From contig NZ_SHKK01000001.1 of NCBI RefSeq assembly GCF_004217135.1, forward strand, positions 496,001 to 560,000: a stretch of DNA of 64,000 nt. Reading direction: 5' to 3'. The translations under genes were made by a program, and so were the position numbers. The stretch comes from Micromonospora violae (GTDB lineage Bacteria > Actinomycetota > Actinomycetes > Mycobacteriales > Micromonosporaceae). The notes under the pieces are model-generated. The model was not told the DNA's origin. It did not search any database and saw only the letters and a program-made list of their open reading frames with translations. The stretch's first letter is position 1; each line of letters starts with the position of its first letter. This document shows, in pieces, positions 32,896-39,466 of this stretch.

Positions 32896-33864
32896 ATGAC
32901 ACTGAACTCACGCCTCACCACCCCGTTCAACGCCCGCACCACCGCCGCCGAGATCCTCGACGGTGTCGACCTCACCGGGCGCCGGATGATCGTCACCGGG
33001 GGCGCCTCCGGCATCGGTGTGGAGACGGTGCGCGCGCTGGCCGGGGCCGGCGCCGACGTCACCATCGCGACCCGGAATCCCCGAGCGGCCGACCGGCTCG
33101 CCGAGGAGTTCGCCTCCGACGCCACCCCGGGCACGGTCCGTTCGGCCGCCCTCGACCTCGCCGACCTGGCGTCGGTCGACGACTTCGTCGCAGCCTGGCA
33201 GGGCCCGCTCGACGTGCTGGTCGCCAACGCCGGAATCATGGCGATCCCGACCCGTCAGCTGACGGCCGTGGGCTGGGAGCTTCAGCTCGCCACGAACCAC
33301 CTCGGTCACTTCGCGCTGGCCCGGGGGCTGCACGACAACCTGCGCGCCGCCACGGCGGCCCGGGTCGTGGTGGTGAGCTCCGGGGCGCACCTGGCCGCGC
33401 CGTTCGACTTCGACGACCCGCAGTTCGAGCGGCGCCCGTACGACCCGTGGTCGGCCTACGGCCAGTCGAAGACCGCTGAGGTGCTGCTCGCTGTCGGCAT
33501 CACCCGCCAGTGGGCGGCTGACGGGATCACCGCGAACGCCCTCAACCCCGGGTACATCTTCACCAACCTCCAGCGCCACATCGACGACGACACGATGCGT
33601 GCGATGGGCGCGATGGACGAAGCGGGCAACCTCATCGAGGCGGATTACTACAAGACGCCCGCCCAGGGCGCGTCGACGACCGTGCTGCTCGCCGGCTCGC
33701 CCCTGCTCGACGGGGTCGGCGGCCGGTACTTCGACGACAACCAGGAGGCCGAGGTCGTCAGCGGTGGCCCCGACGCCACCGGCGGGGTCGCCGCCTACGC
33801 CCTGGACCCGGCCGCCGCCGACCGACTCTGGGCGTACGCGGAGAAGACGCTCGCCGCACGCTGA
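32896..33864 (+). CDS. Short-chain dehydrogenase/reductase (classical SDR, WWOX/RDH-like)
   Basis: A 322-aa protein starting at ATG 32896 (leaderless promoter; an upstream GTG-like start at 32872 is unsupported). Classical SDR motifs in order: 'RRMIVTGGASGIGVETVRALAGAGADVTIATRN', 'VLVANAGIM' (NAG), Ser in 'VVVVSSGAH', catalytic Tyr/Lys in 'SAYGQSKTAE' (YxxxK), and 'NALNPGYIFTNL'. It resembles the retinol-dehydrogenase/WWOX-type subgroup, whose bacterial members often act on hydrophobic alcohols or aldehydes. It is paired with the divergent AraC regulator. Substrate unknown. Confidence 0.9.
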   Translation: MTLNSRLTTPFNARTTAAEILDGVDLTGRRMIVTGGASGIGVETVRALAGAGADVTIATRNPRAADRLAEEFASDATPGTVRSAALDLADLASVDDFVAAWQGPLDVLVANAGIMAIPTRQLTAVGWELQLATNHLGHFALARGLHDNLRAATAARVVVVSSGAHLAAPFDFDDPQFERRPYDPWSAYGQSKTAEVLLAVGITRQWAADGITANALNPGYIFTNLQRHIDDDTMRAMGAMDEAGNLIEADYYKTPAQGASTTVLLAGSPLLDGVGGRYFDDNQEAEVVSGGPDATGGVAAYALDPAAADRLWAYAEKTLAAR

Positions 33865-33920
33865 GGGCGCCGACGCCCGCGGGCGAGGATTGAGCCGGTC
33901 GTGGCGGGGTAGGTGCCGCC

Positions 33921-35069
33921 ATGGTCGCTGCCGGTCGGCGCGGAGCGGACGCGGGCCCGTCGACCGTCGTCCGGCTCTCGGACCGCGTGCTGGCCATGCT
34001 GCGCGACCGGCTTCGTCGGGTGCGGACCATCGGCGGCCTGGCCCTGCAGGCCGGCCTGGCCGCGGCGTTGTCCTGGTTCGTGGCGCACTCGGTGCTGCAG
34101 GTGTCGCAGCCGGTCTTCGCGCCGATCTCCGCCGTCTCGACGCTCGCCGCGTCCGTCGGCCAGCGGTTGCGTCGCACCGTCGAGCTGATCATCGGTGTCA
34201 CGGTCGGGGTGTTCATCGGCGACCTGCTGCTCGTGGTGATCGGCACGGGGTGGTGGCAGCTCGCCCTGATCGTCGTGCTGGCGATCGTCGTCGCGCTGTT
34301 CCTCGTGGGCAGCGCGGCGGTGGTGATCCAGGCCGGAGCGACGGCGGTGCTCATCGCCACGCTCAGCCCGGCGGTCCGGGATCTGGAGATCCCCCGGTTC
34401 GTGGACGCGCTCGTCGGGGGAGGGGTGGCGTTGCTGGTCAGCGCGGTGCTGCTGCCGCTGAACCCGTTGCGGGTGCTCAACCGGGCCGCACGGCCGGCAT
34501 TGGATCTCCTCGTGACCCAGCTCGACGCCACCGCCGCGGCGTTGACCGAGCGTGACGCGGCGCGCGCGCGTACCGCCCGGGGGGAACTGCGTCAGAGCGC
34601 GGGCCGGTTGAAGGCGTTCGTCGAGGCGACCCAGGGCGCCCGGGAGGCGAGCGTCCTGTCACCGGTGTACTGGCACCATCGGCGCGGACCGGTGGGCCGT
34701 TACGCGCAGGCGGCGGAGCCGATCGACCGGGCGATGCGCAACAGCGGCACGTTGATCCGGCGGTCGGTGACACTCATCGAGGACCGCGAGCCGGTGCCGG
34801 AGTCGCTGCCGAGGTCGGTGGCCGATCTCGCGGAGGCCGTCCGCTTGTTCAAGCGGCAGTTCGCCGCCGGCGCTGAGCCGAACCGGGCGCGGGAGCAGGC
34901 GCTGCGGGCGGTCCGGATGGCCGGCGACGCCTATCGGGGCGGCGTCGGGTTCTCGGGTGCGGTCGTGGTCGCCCAGGTCCGTACGACCGTCAGTGACCTC
35001 CTGGTGGCCTCCGGCCTGACCCAGGAGGACGCGAACTACCTGGTCCGGGGCGCTTTCGGCGACCTCTGA
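33921..35069 (+). CDS. FUSC-family (aromatic acid exporter-like) membrane protein
   Basis: A 382-aa protein. Residues about 40-185 form an FUSC-type bundle ('LALQAGLAAALSWFVAHSVLQVSQPVFAPISAVSTLAASVGQRLRRTVELIIGVTVGVFIGDLLL'), where 'PVFAPISAV' is the family's signature helix. A long cytoplasmic helical region follows (residues 190-382). That is half the size of AaeB-type pumps, so it probably acts as an oligomer. Substrate unknown. GGGGTAGGTG precedes the ATG. It begins 56 bp after the SDR gene on the same strand, so SDR-FUSC could be one transcript with a metabolite-export logic. Confidence 0.8.
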   Translation: MVAAGRRGADAGPSTVVRLSDRVLAMLRDRLRRVRTIGGLALQAGLAAALSWFVAHSVLQVSQPVFAPISAVSTLAASVGQRLRRTVELIIGVTVGVFIGDLLLVVIGTGWWQLALIVVLAIVVALFLVGSAAVVIQAGATAVLIATLSPAVRDLEIPRFVDALVGGGVALLVSAVLLPLNPLRVLNRAARPALDLLVTQLDATAAALTERDAARARTARGELRQSAGRLKAFVEATQGAREASVLSPVYWHHRRGPVGRYAQAAEPIDRAMRNSGTLIRRSVTLIEDREPVPESLPRSVADLAEAVRLFKRQFAAGAEPNRAREQALRAVRMAGDAYRGGVGFSGAVVVAQVRTTVSDLLVASGLTQEDANYLVRGAFGDL

Positions 35070-35090
35070 GCGACCCAGTGACCCTCGGCG

Positions 35091-35161
35091 GAGCCAAGTG
35101 GCGGCACCTGCTGAGCCATGACTGTTGCATGCTGAGCCAAAGTGGTGCCATCATGGTGCCA
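35091..35161. promoter_or_regulatory. Phased direct repeats upstream of the RHH regulator gene
   Basis: GAGCCA occurs at 35091, 35113 and 35134 (spacings 22 and 21 bp, two helical turns). The last two lie in longer TGCTGAGCCA copies. TGGTGCCA occurs at 35143 and 35154 (11 bp, one turn), the last touching the ATG at 35161. No ribosome-binding site is visible. Ribbon-helix-helix proteins bind such phased arrays cooperatively, so this is most likely the autoregulatory operator-promoter. Confidence 0.6.
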
Positions 35162-35685
35162 TGGAGCTGAGGTCATACGTCGAGAACCTGCGTGACGAGT
35201 TCGCTGTGGCCGCGGAGGGCGTGGATCCGGAGGCCCGGGCGCTCGCCGAGCGGCTCTTCGCACAGTTGGAGGCGGCCACCCGTCTCACCCTGCTCGAAGC
35301 GTTGTCCGACGCGGCCGACGAGATCACCCGCGACCTCGCGCCCGGGTCGGTGCACGTTCGGCTGCGTGGCCGCGAGCCCGACTTCGTGGTGACGCCGGCC
35401 AGCCCACCGGTCGAGGTCGTCACCGAGCCGATCAGCCCACCACCGCTGTCGGTGCCCGTGGCCGCACCCGACGGTGACGAGGGCGGCACCTCACGGATCA
35501 ACCTCCGGCTCCCCGACCACCTGAAGGCCAGCGTCGAGGACGCCGCCGGGCGCGCCGGTCTCTCGGTCAACGCCTGGCTGGTGCGGGCGGTCGCCGGTGC
35601 CGTCGGGGCCGGCGAGACGGAGCGTCGTCCACCCCGCCGGCCGGAGCCGCGCTCCGGCCAGCACTTCACCGGCTGGGCCCGCTGA
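35161..35685 (+). CDS. Ribbon-helix-helix (HicB/CopG-like) regulator of the drr-type operon
   Basis: A 174-aa protein. N-terminal helices (residues 1-80, 'MELRSYVENLRDEFAVAAEG', 'RLTLLEALSDAADEITRDL'), a Pro-rich middle, and a C-terminal Arc/CopG-type fold 'TSRINLRLPDHLKASVEDAAGRAGLSVNAWLVRAVAGAV', in which 'RINLRLP' is the DNA-contacting strand. No toxin gene is adjacent, so despite the HicB-antitoxin resemblance it is best seen as a transcription factor for the DUF4097-DrrA-DrrB genes behind it. The start lies inside an array of phased repeats, implying autoregulation, possibly on a leaderless mRNA. Confidence 0.78.
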   Translation: MELRSYVENLRDEFAVAAEGVDPEARALAERLFAQLEAATRLTLLEALSDAADEITRDLAPGSVHVRLRGREPDFVVTPASPPVEVVTEPISPPPLSVPVAAPDGDEGGTSRINLRLPDHLKASVEDAAGRAGLSVNAWLVRAVAGAVGAGETERRPPRRPEPRSGQHFTGWAR

Positions 35686-35755
35686 CTTCCGTACCCCTGC
35701 TCACCGCGCCGCTGACCTGCGGCGACCTTCGCCGATCACCTTTCGGGAGACCCCC

Positions 35756-36598
35756 ATGCCTGTTTTCGAGACTCCAGAGCCGATCTCCGTGCAGATCGAG
35801 TTGCCGGTCGGCGACGCCTGGGTCGCCGCGAGCGACCGCGCCGACACGGTGGTGACCGTGCGGCCCCGCGACCCGTCGAGCAAGGCCGACGTGACCGCCG
35901 CCGACCAGACCACCGTCGAGTACGCCGCCGGGAAACTGATGATCAGGGTGCCGAAGAGCTGGCGTCGCTACGGGTTCGGGCCGGGGCCGTCGGTCGACGT
36001 CCTGATCGAGCTGCCGTCCGGGTCGGCGGTGCACGCCGAGGCGTCGTGGGCCGCATTTCGCGGCGAAGGTCGGCTCGGCGAATGCCGGATCAAGACCGGG
36101 AGCGGCATCCGGCTCGACGAGACCGGGCCACTGGATATCGACAGCAGCCACGGCGACGTCGCCGTGGAGAGAGTCGTGGGATCCGCCCGGGTGAAGGCCT
36201 CCTCCGGCAAGGTACGCATCGGCGCGGTCGACGGTCCCGCCGAGATCAAGAATTCGTCCGGCGACTGCTGGATCGGACGCAGCGGCGGCGACGCCCGGAT
36301 CAACACGGCCTACGGCGACATCACCGTGGACACGTCGCTGGCCTCGGTGACGGCTCGGACCGCCTACGGCAACCTCCGGTTGGGTGAGGTCGTCCGGGGG
36401 GCGGTCGAGTTGCAGACCTCCTACGGCGCGATCGAGGTCGGCGTCCGTCGCGGGACGGCCGCCTGGCTCGACGTCAGTTCCCGCCACGGCCGGGTGCACA
36501 ACGCGCTGGAGTCGACCGACAGCCCCGCACCGTCCGACGAGACGGTCGAGGTCCGGGCGAACACCTCGTACGGCGACATCATGATCCGCCGCGCCTGA
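35756..36598 (+). CDS. DUF4097 beta-strand-repeat protein
   Basis: A 280-aa protein starting at ATG 35756 (GGGAGA 5 nt before; the frame is open further upstream by chance). It consists of short beta repeats with recurring 'GD(I/V)' and 'SSGKVRI', 'SSGDCWIG', 'AYGDITV', 'AYGNLRLG', 'SYGAIEVG', 'SYGDIMI' units, the DUF4097/adhesin-like parallel beta fold. No signal peptide or membrane helix, so it is cytoplasmic. In actinobacteria this gene commonly sits between an RHH regulator and DrrAB-type ABC genes, as here. Its mechanistic role is unknown. Confidence 0.82.
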   Translation: MPVFETPEPISVQIELPVGDAWVAASDRADTVVTVRPRDPSSKADVTAADQTTVEYAAGKLMIRVPKSWRRYGFGPGPSVDVLIELPSGSAVHAEASWAAFRGEGRLGECRIKTGSGIRLDETGPLDIDSSHGDVAVERVVGSARVKASSGKVRIGAVDGPAEIKNSSGDCWIGRSGGDARINTAYGDITVDTSLASVTARTAYGNLRLGEVVRGAVELQTSYGAIEVGVRRGTAAWLDVSSRHGRVHNALESTDSPAPSDETVEVRANTSYGDIMIRRA

Positions 36599-36632
36599 CC
36601 CACCCACCACGCCGAGTACGAATGAGGAGACC

Positions 36633-37610
36633 ATGACCAGCTCCCTGAACCCCGCGATCGTCGCCACCGACCTGCGGAAGTCCTACGGCGACAAGGTCGT
36701 GCTGGACGGCATCGATCTGATGATCACCGAGGGCTCGATCTTCGCGTTGCTCGGTCCCAACGGCGCCGGCAAGACCACCACCGTGCAGATCCTCTCCACC
36801 CTGGTCCGGGCCGACGGCGGCAGTGCCCGCGTCTTCGGCCACGACCTGACCCGCGAGCCCGACGCGGTACGCGCGCTGATCGGCGTCACCGGCCAGTTCT
36901 CCGCCGTCGACAACCTGCTCACCGGCCGGGAGAACCTGGCCCTGATGGCGGACCTGTGCCACCTGGACAGGAACGCCGGTCGACGGCGGATCGCCGACCT
37001 GCTCGACCAGTTCGACCTGACCGAGGCGGCGGGCAAGCCGGTGTCGACGTACTCCGGTGGCATGCGCCGGCGGCTCGACCTCGCGATGACCCTGGTCGGC
37101 GAGCCCCGCGTCATCTTCCTCGACGAGCCGACCACCGGGCTCGACCCGCGCAGCCGTCGGGCCATGTGGCACATCATCCGCGCACTCGCCGCCGAGGGCG
37201 TGACCATCCTGCTCACCACGCAGTACCTGGAGGAGGCTGACCAACTCGCCGACCGGGTGGCGTTCCTCGACCATGGTCGACTGATCGCCGAGGGCACGCC
37301 GCGCGAGCTCAAGCGGCTCATCCCGGGCGGCCACGTGGTGTTGCACTTCGCCGACCAGGAGGGGCTCGACTCGGCGGCCCGGACGTTCGAGACCGGCACC
37401 CGGGACGACGCGGCGCTCACCCTCCAGGTGCCGAACGACGGCGGGGTCGGATCGCTGCGCTCCCTGCTGGACCAGATCGATCGCGCCTCGATCAGTGTGG
37501 CGGGGCTCTCCGTGCACACCCCCGACCTCGATGACGTCTTCCTCACCCTCACCGGGCAGCCGGAGGCTCCGGCCAGCCGACCCGACCACGAAAGGGCTCC
37601 CGCGCGATGA
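36633..37610 (+). CDS. DrrA-family ABC transporter ATPase
   Basis: A 325-aa protein with Walker A 'LLGPNGAGKTTTVQIL', signature 'YSGGMRRRLDLAM', Walker B 'VIFLDEPTTGLDPRSRR', and the DrrA-type C-terminal extension ending 'VHTPDLDDVFLTLTGQP'. GAGGAG precedes the ATG. The stop overlaps the permease start by 4 nt (ATGA). With the permease it forms an ABC-2 type efflux system of the daunorubicin-resistance family, exporting hydrophobic compounds. No antibiotic biosynthesis genes are in the window, so the cargo is open. Confidence 0.93.
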   Translation: MTSSLNPAIVATDLRKSYGDKVVLDGIDLMITEGSIFALLGPNGAGKTTTVQILSTLVRADGGSARVFGHDLTREPDAVRALIGVTGQFSAVDNLLTGRENLALMADLCHLDRNAGRRRIADLLDQFDLTEAAGKPVSTYSGGMRRRLDLAMTLVGEPRVIFLDEPTTGLDPRSRRAMWHIIRALAAEGVTILLTTQYLEEADQLADRVAFLDHGRLIAEGTPRELKRLIPGGHVVLHFADQEGLDSAARTFETGTRDDAALTLQVPNDGGVGSLRSLLDQIDRASISVAGLSVHTPDLDDVFLTLTGQPEAPASRPDHERAPAR

Positions 37611-38395
37611 GCACCCTCTCCCTCGCTGTCCGCGACTCCAGCACCATGTTGCGGCGCAATCTGTTGCACATGCGGCGGTACCCGTCGATGACGTTCCTGC
37701 TCATGGGAATTCCGATCATCATTCTGCTGCTCTTCGTCTACGTCTTCGGCGGCACGCTCGGCGCCGGCCTCGGCCCGTCCGGCGACCGCTCCCAGTACGC
37801 CAACTACGTCACCCCCGGGATCCTGCTCATCACGGTGGTCAGCGCGGCGCAGGGCACCGCCATCTCGGTCGCCATGGACATGACCGAGGGGATCATCGCC
37901 CGGTTCCGCACGATGTCGATCTTTCGACCGTCGGTTCTGACGGGCCACGTGCTGGGTAGCCTGATCCAGACCATGCTCAGCCTTGCCGCGGTCACCGTTG
38001 TGGCGCTGCTGGTCGGGTTCCGACCCACGGCCAACCCGGTGGAGTGGCTTGCCGCGGTCGGTGTCCTGGCCATGATCACTTTTGCGCTCACCTGGTTGTC
38101 CGTCGCCCTCGGCCTGGTCAGTGACAGCGTCGAGACGGCCAGCAACCTCCCCATGCCGCTGATCCTGCTGCCCTTCCTCGGTAGCGGGTTCGTCCCGACC
38201 GACTCCATGCCGACCGCCGTGCGATGGTTCGCGGACTACCAGCCCTTCACGCCCGTCATGGAGACCCTGCGCGGCCTGCTCCTGGGCACCGGGATCGGCG
38301 TCAACGGCATCATCGCGGTCGTCTGGTGCGTCGTCGTCAGCGTGGGCTGCTTCCTCTGGGCCAAGACCCTGTACAACCGCAACCGGACGGCCTGA
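37607..38395 (+). CDS. DrrB-like ABC-2 type permease
   Basis: A 262-aa protein with six hydrophobic helices and the ABC-2 membrane pattern: 'DSSTMLRRNLLHMRRYPSMTFLLMGIPIIILLLFVYVFG', 'YVTPGILLITVVSAAQGTAISVAMDMTEGIIARFRTMSI', 'LPMPLILLPFLGSGFVPTDSMP', 'WFADYQPFTPVMETLRGLLLG'. It forms the membrane channel for the ATPase directly upstream (ATGA overlap). The operon ends here, followed by a terminator-like hairpin. Confidence 0.93.
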   Translation: MSTLSLAVRDSSTMLRRNLLHMRRYPSMTFLLMGIPIIILLLFVYVFGGTLGAGLGPSGDRSQYANYVTPGILLITVVSAAQGTAISVAMDMTEGIIARFRTMSIFRPSVLTGHVLGSLIQTMLSLAAVTVVALLVGFRPTANPVEWLAAVGVLAMITFALTWLSVALGLVSDSVETASNLPMPLILLPFLGSGFVPTDSMPTAVRWFADYQPFTPVMETLRGLLLGTGIGVNGIIAVVWCVVVSVGCFLWAKTLYNRNRTA

Positions 38396-38424
38396 TCCGA
38401 CCGGCGCGTCCCGGTCGCCGCGGA

Positions 38425-38464
38425 GAGCCGGCGGCTCGGCCCACAGGGGTCGGGCCGCCGGCTC
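38425..38464. terminator. Terminator-like hairpin after the drr-type operon
   Basis: GAGCCGGCGGC (38425-38435) pairs perfectly with GCCGCCGGCTC (38454-38464) around an 18-nt loop, 30 bp after the permease stop codon. There is no T tract. Confidence 0.6.
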
Positions 38465-38683
38465 GTGGCGTCGTGCGACCGGCGGCGCGAGTGTGTGGTC
38501 GGGCGGCGGGTCGGCGGCGCGAGTGCGTGCTCGACCCGGCTTTCGGAAGCACGCCGCCTCGCGCCCCGCCCCGCCTCGCCTCGCCTCGCCCCACCCCTGC
38601 CACCCCGCCGCGGACGGCCCTGCCGCCGTTGGCCGTCGTGCCCAACGGCTAGCCAGGGATGAGCGCTGGAACCGCATCCGCTA

Positions 38684-38735
38684 ATGAGCGTGATGTCGGT
38701 GAATCATCACGATGACTCACCGACATCACGCTCAT
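38684..38735. repeat. 52-nt near-perfect hairpin (25-nt arms)
   Basis: Arms 38684-38708 and 38711-38735 are reverse complements except for one A/C mismatch (38703 vs 38716), leaving a 2-nt centre. The outer 19 bp (from ATGAGCGTGATG) are perfect. It lies between the drr-type operon and the HTH remnant. It could be a second terminator, a cruciform or a protein-binding site. The mixed composition (about half AT) is unlike the GC-only terminators elsewhere in the window. Confidence 0.7.
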
Positions 38736-38743
38736 CGGAGTGA

Positions 38744-39034
38744 GGCCCGCCAGGTCATGCGCTCGGCGTTTCAGGGCGCGCGGATCGCGCCGCCGCCCGG
38801 CATCAACGAGAGCTGCGCGACCTGAGCCAGCGTCAGTTGGCCGCGTTGGCCGAGGTCGACCAGGCCGCGGTGGCCCGGTTCGAACGCGGCCCAATTACTC
38901 CGCCCGCGACCCCCCCCGACGTGACAGAGCCCGAGTGGAGCTTTGCCTCCGGGTCGCCCGACGCGCCGTCGGCCGCGCGCGGGTCGACCGGGCGGGGGGG
39001 GCAGGCACACCAAGACGTTGAATGTTATCGATAA
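38744..39034 (+). pseudogene. Remnant of an XRE/Cro-type HTH regulator gene
   Basis: In one frame, 38798-38893 reads RHQRELRDLSQRQLAALAEV followed by DQAAVARFERG, a good XRE helix-turn-helix (LSQxxLA...V.xxxVxRxE pattern). Upstream the frame has no ATG or GTG before the stop at 38741. Downstream it dissolves into Pro/Ser/Gly-rich sequence ending at 39034. The N-terminal start and C-terminal domain are thus missing. I read this as a decayed gene fragment now serving as spacer upstream of araB. Confidence 0.4.
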
Positions 39035-39036
39035 CA
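39023..39036. promoter_or_regulatory. LacI-type operator TGTTATCGATAACA (distal araB site)
   Basis: A perfect 14-bp palindrome matching the locus motif TGTKANCGNTMACA, about 430 bp upstream of the araB ATG. Together with the proximal site at 39426 it could support DNA looping. A degraded copy, TGTTATCGCTGCCA, lies between them at 39158-39171. Confidence 0.65.
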
Positions 39037-39411
39037 CCGGGCCGGTCGCCCGGCTTCGCGTCGGGTGGGTCGCCCTCCGGGGCGCTCAGCCATGAGCCCA
39101 CATGGTCGTCGATGGCTGTCGGGCGGATCCGAGCACGCTGCCGGGACGCCTCGGGAATGTTATCGCTGCCATCATCGCCGGGGGAAAAGTGGCCGCTATC
39201 GGACGGCGATGTCGCAATGTGCGGCGGACCAGACCTGTTACGTCGCCTGTCGGCGGCTCTCCGGGCGGCGCTCGCATCGGGCGAACGCCCCATTCGTCAG
39301 ATGGCTGCCGCGGTGGAGGGCGAAATGTTGGTTCTGCGCCGGTCCGCTATCAACCCTCCCGAGTCGGTCCGCCTTCTGCGTTCCGTTACGGAGCTGTTGC
39401 GGGTAGATGTC

Positions 39412-39440
39412 TTGACGAGCCTGGATGTGAACGTTAACAC
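39412..39440 (+). promoter_or_regulatory. araB promoter with overlapping LacI-type operator
   Basis: TTGACG (39412-39417), a 17-bp spacer and TAACAC (39435-39440) give a start of transcription near 39447, about 20 nt before the araB ATG. The operator TGTGAACGTTAACA (39426-39439) covers spacer and -10, so bound repressor would block polymerase directly. The promoter of the second importer (54370-54397) has the same arrangement. Confidence 0.65.
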
Positions 39441-39466
39441 TATCCCCGTTAACGGTGGAGGTGAAC

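Larger units (their letters stand above)
38396..39466. other. 1-kb intergenic region between the drr-type operon and araB
   Basis: No intact gene is credible here. It contains in order: a terminator-like hairpin (38425-38464), a GC-skewed low-complexity stretch with two copies of CGGCGGCGCGAGTG (38480 and 38512) and GCCTC runs (38557-38590), a 52-nt hairpin (38684-38735), a remnant of an XRE-type HTH gene (38744-39034), and three LacI-type sites ahead of araB. Long frames across 39022-39489 overlap the operators and lack any recognisable domain. Confidence 0.6.

Noticed and set aside
35161-35685. Reading the RHH protein as the antitoxin of a HicAB toxin-antitoxin pair
   Set aside because: No HicA-like toxin gene lies on either side; the neighbours are FUSC and DUF4097/ABC genes.
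38480-38525. Two CGGCGGCGCGAGTG copies as an attachment site or mobile-element end
   Set aside because: Only two short GC-rich copies in a low-complexity stretch, no integrase or transposase nearby.
39447-39460. CGTTAACGGTGGAG as a further LacI-type operator
   Set aside because: Only the left half matches the motif, and the right half is the araB ribosome-binding site.
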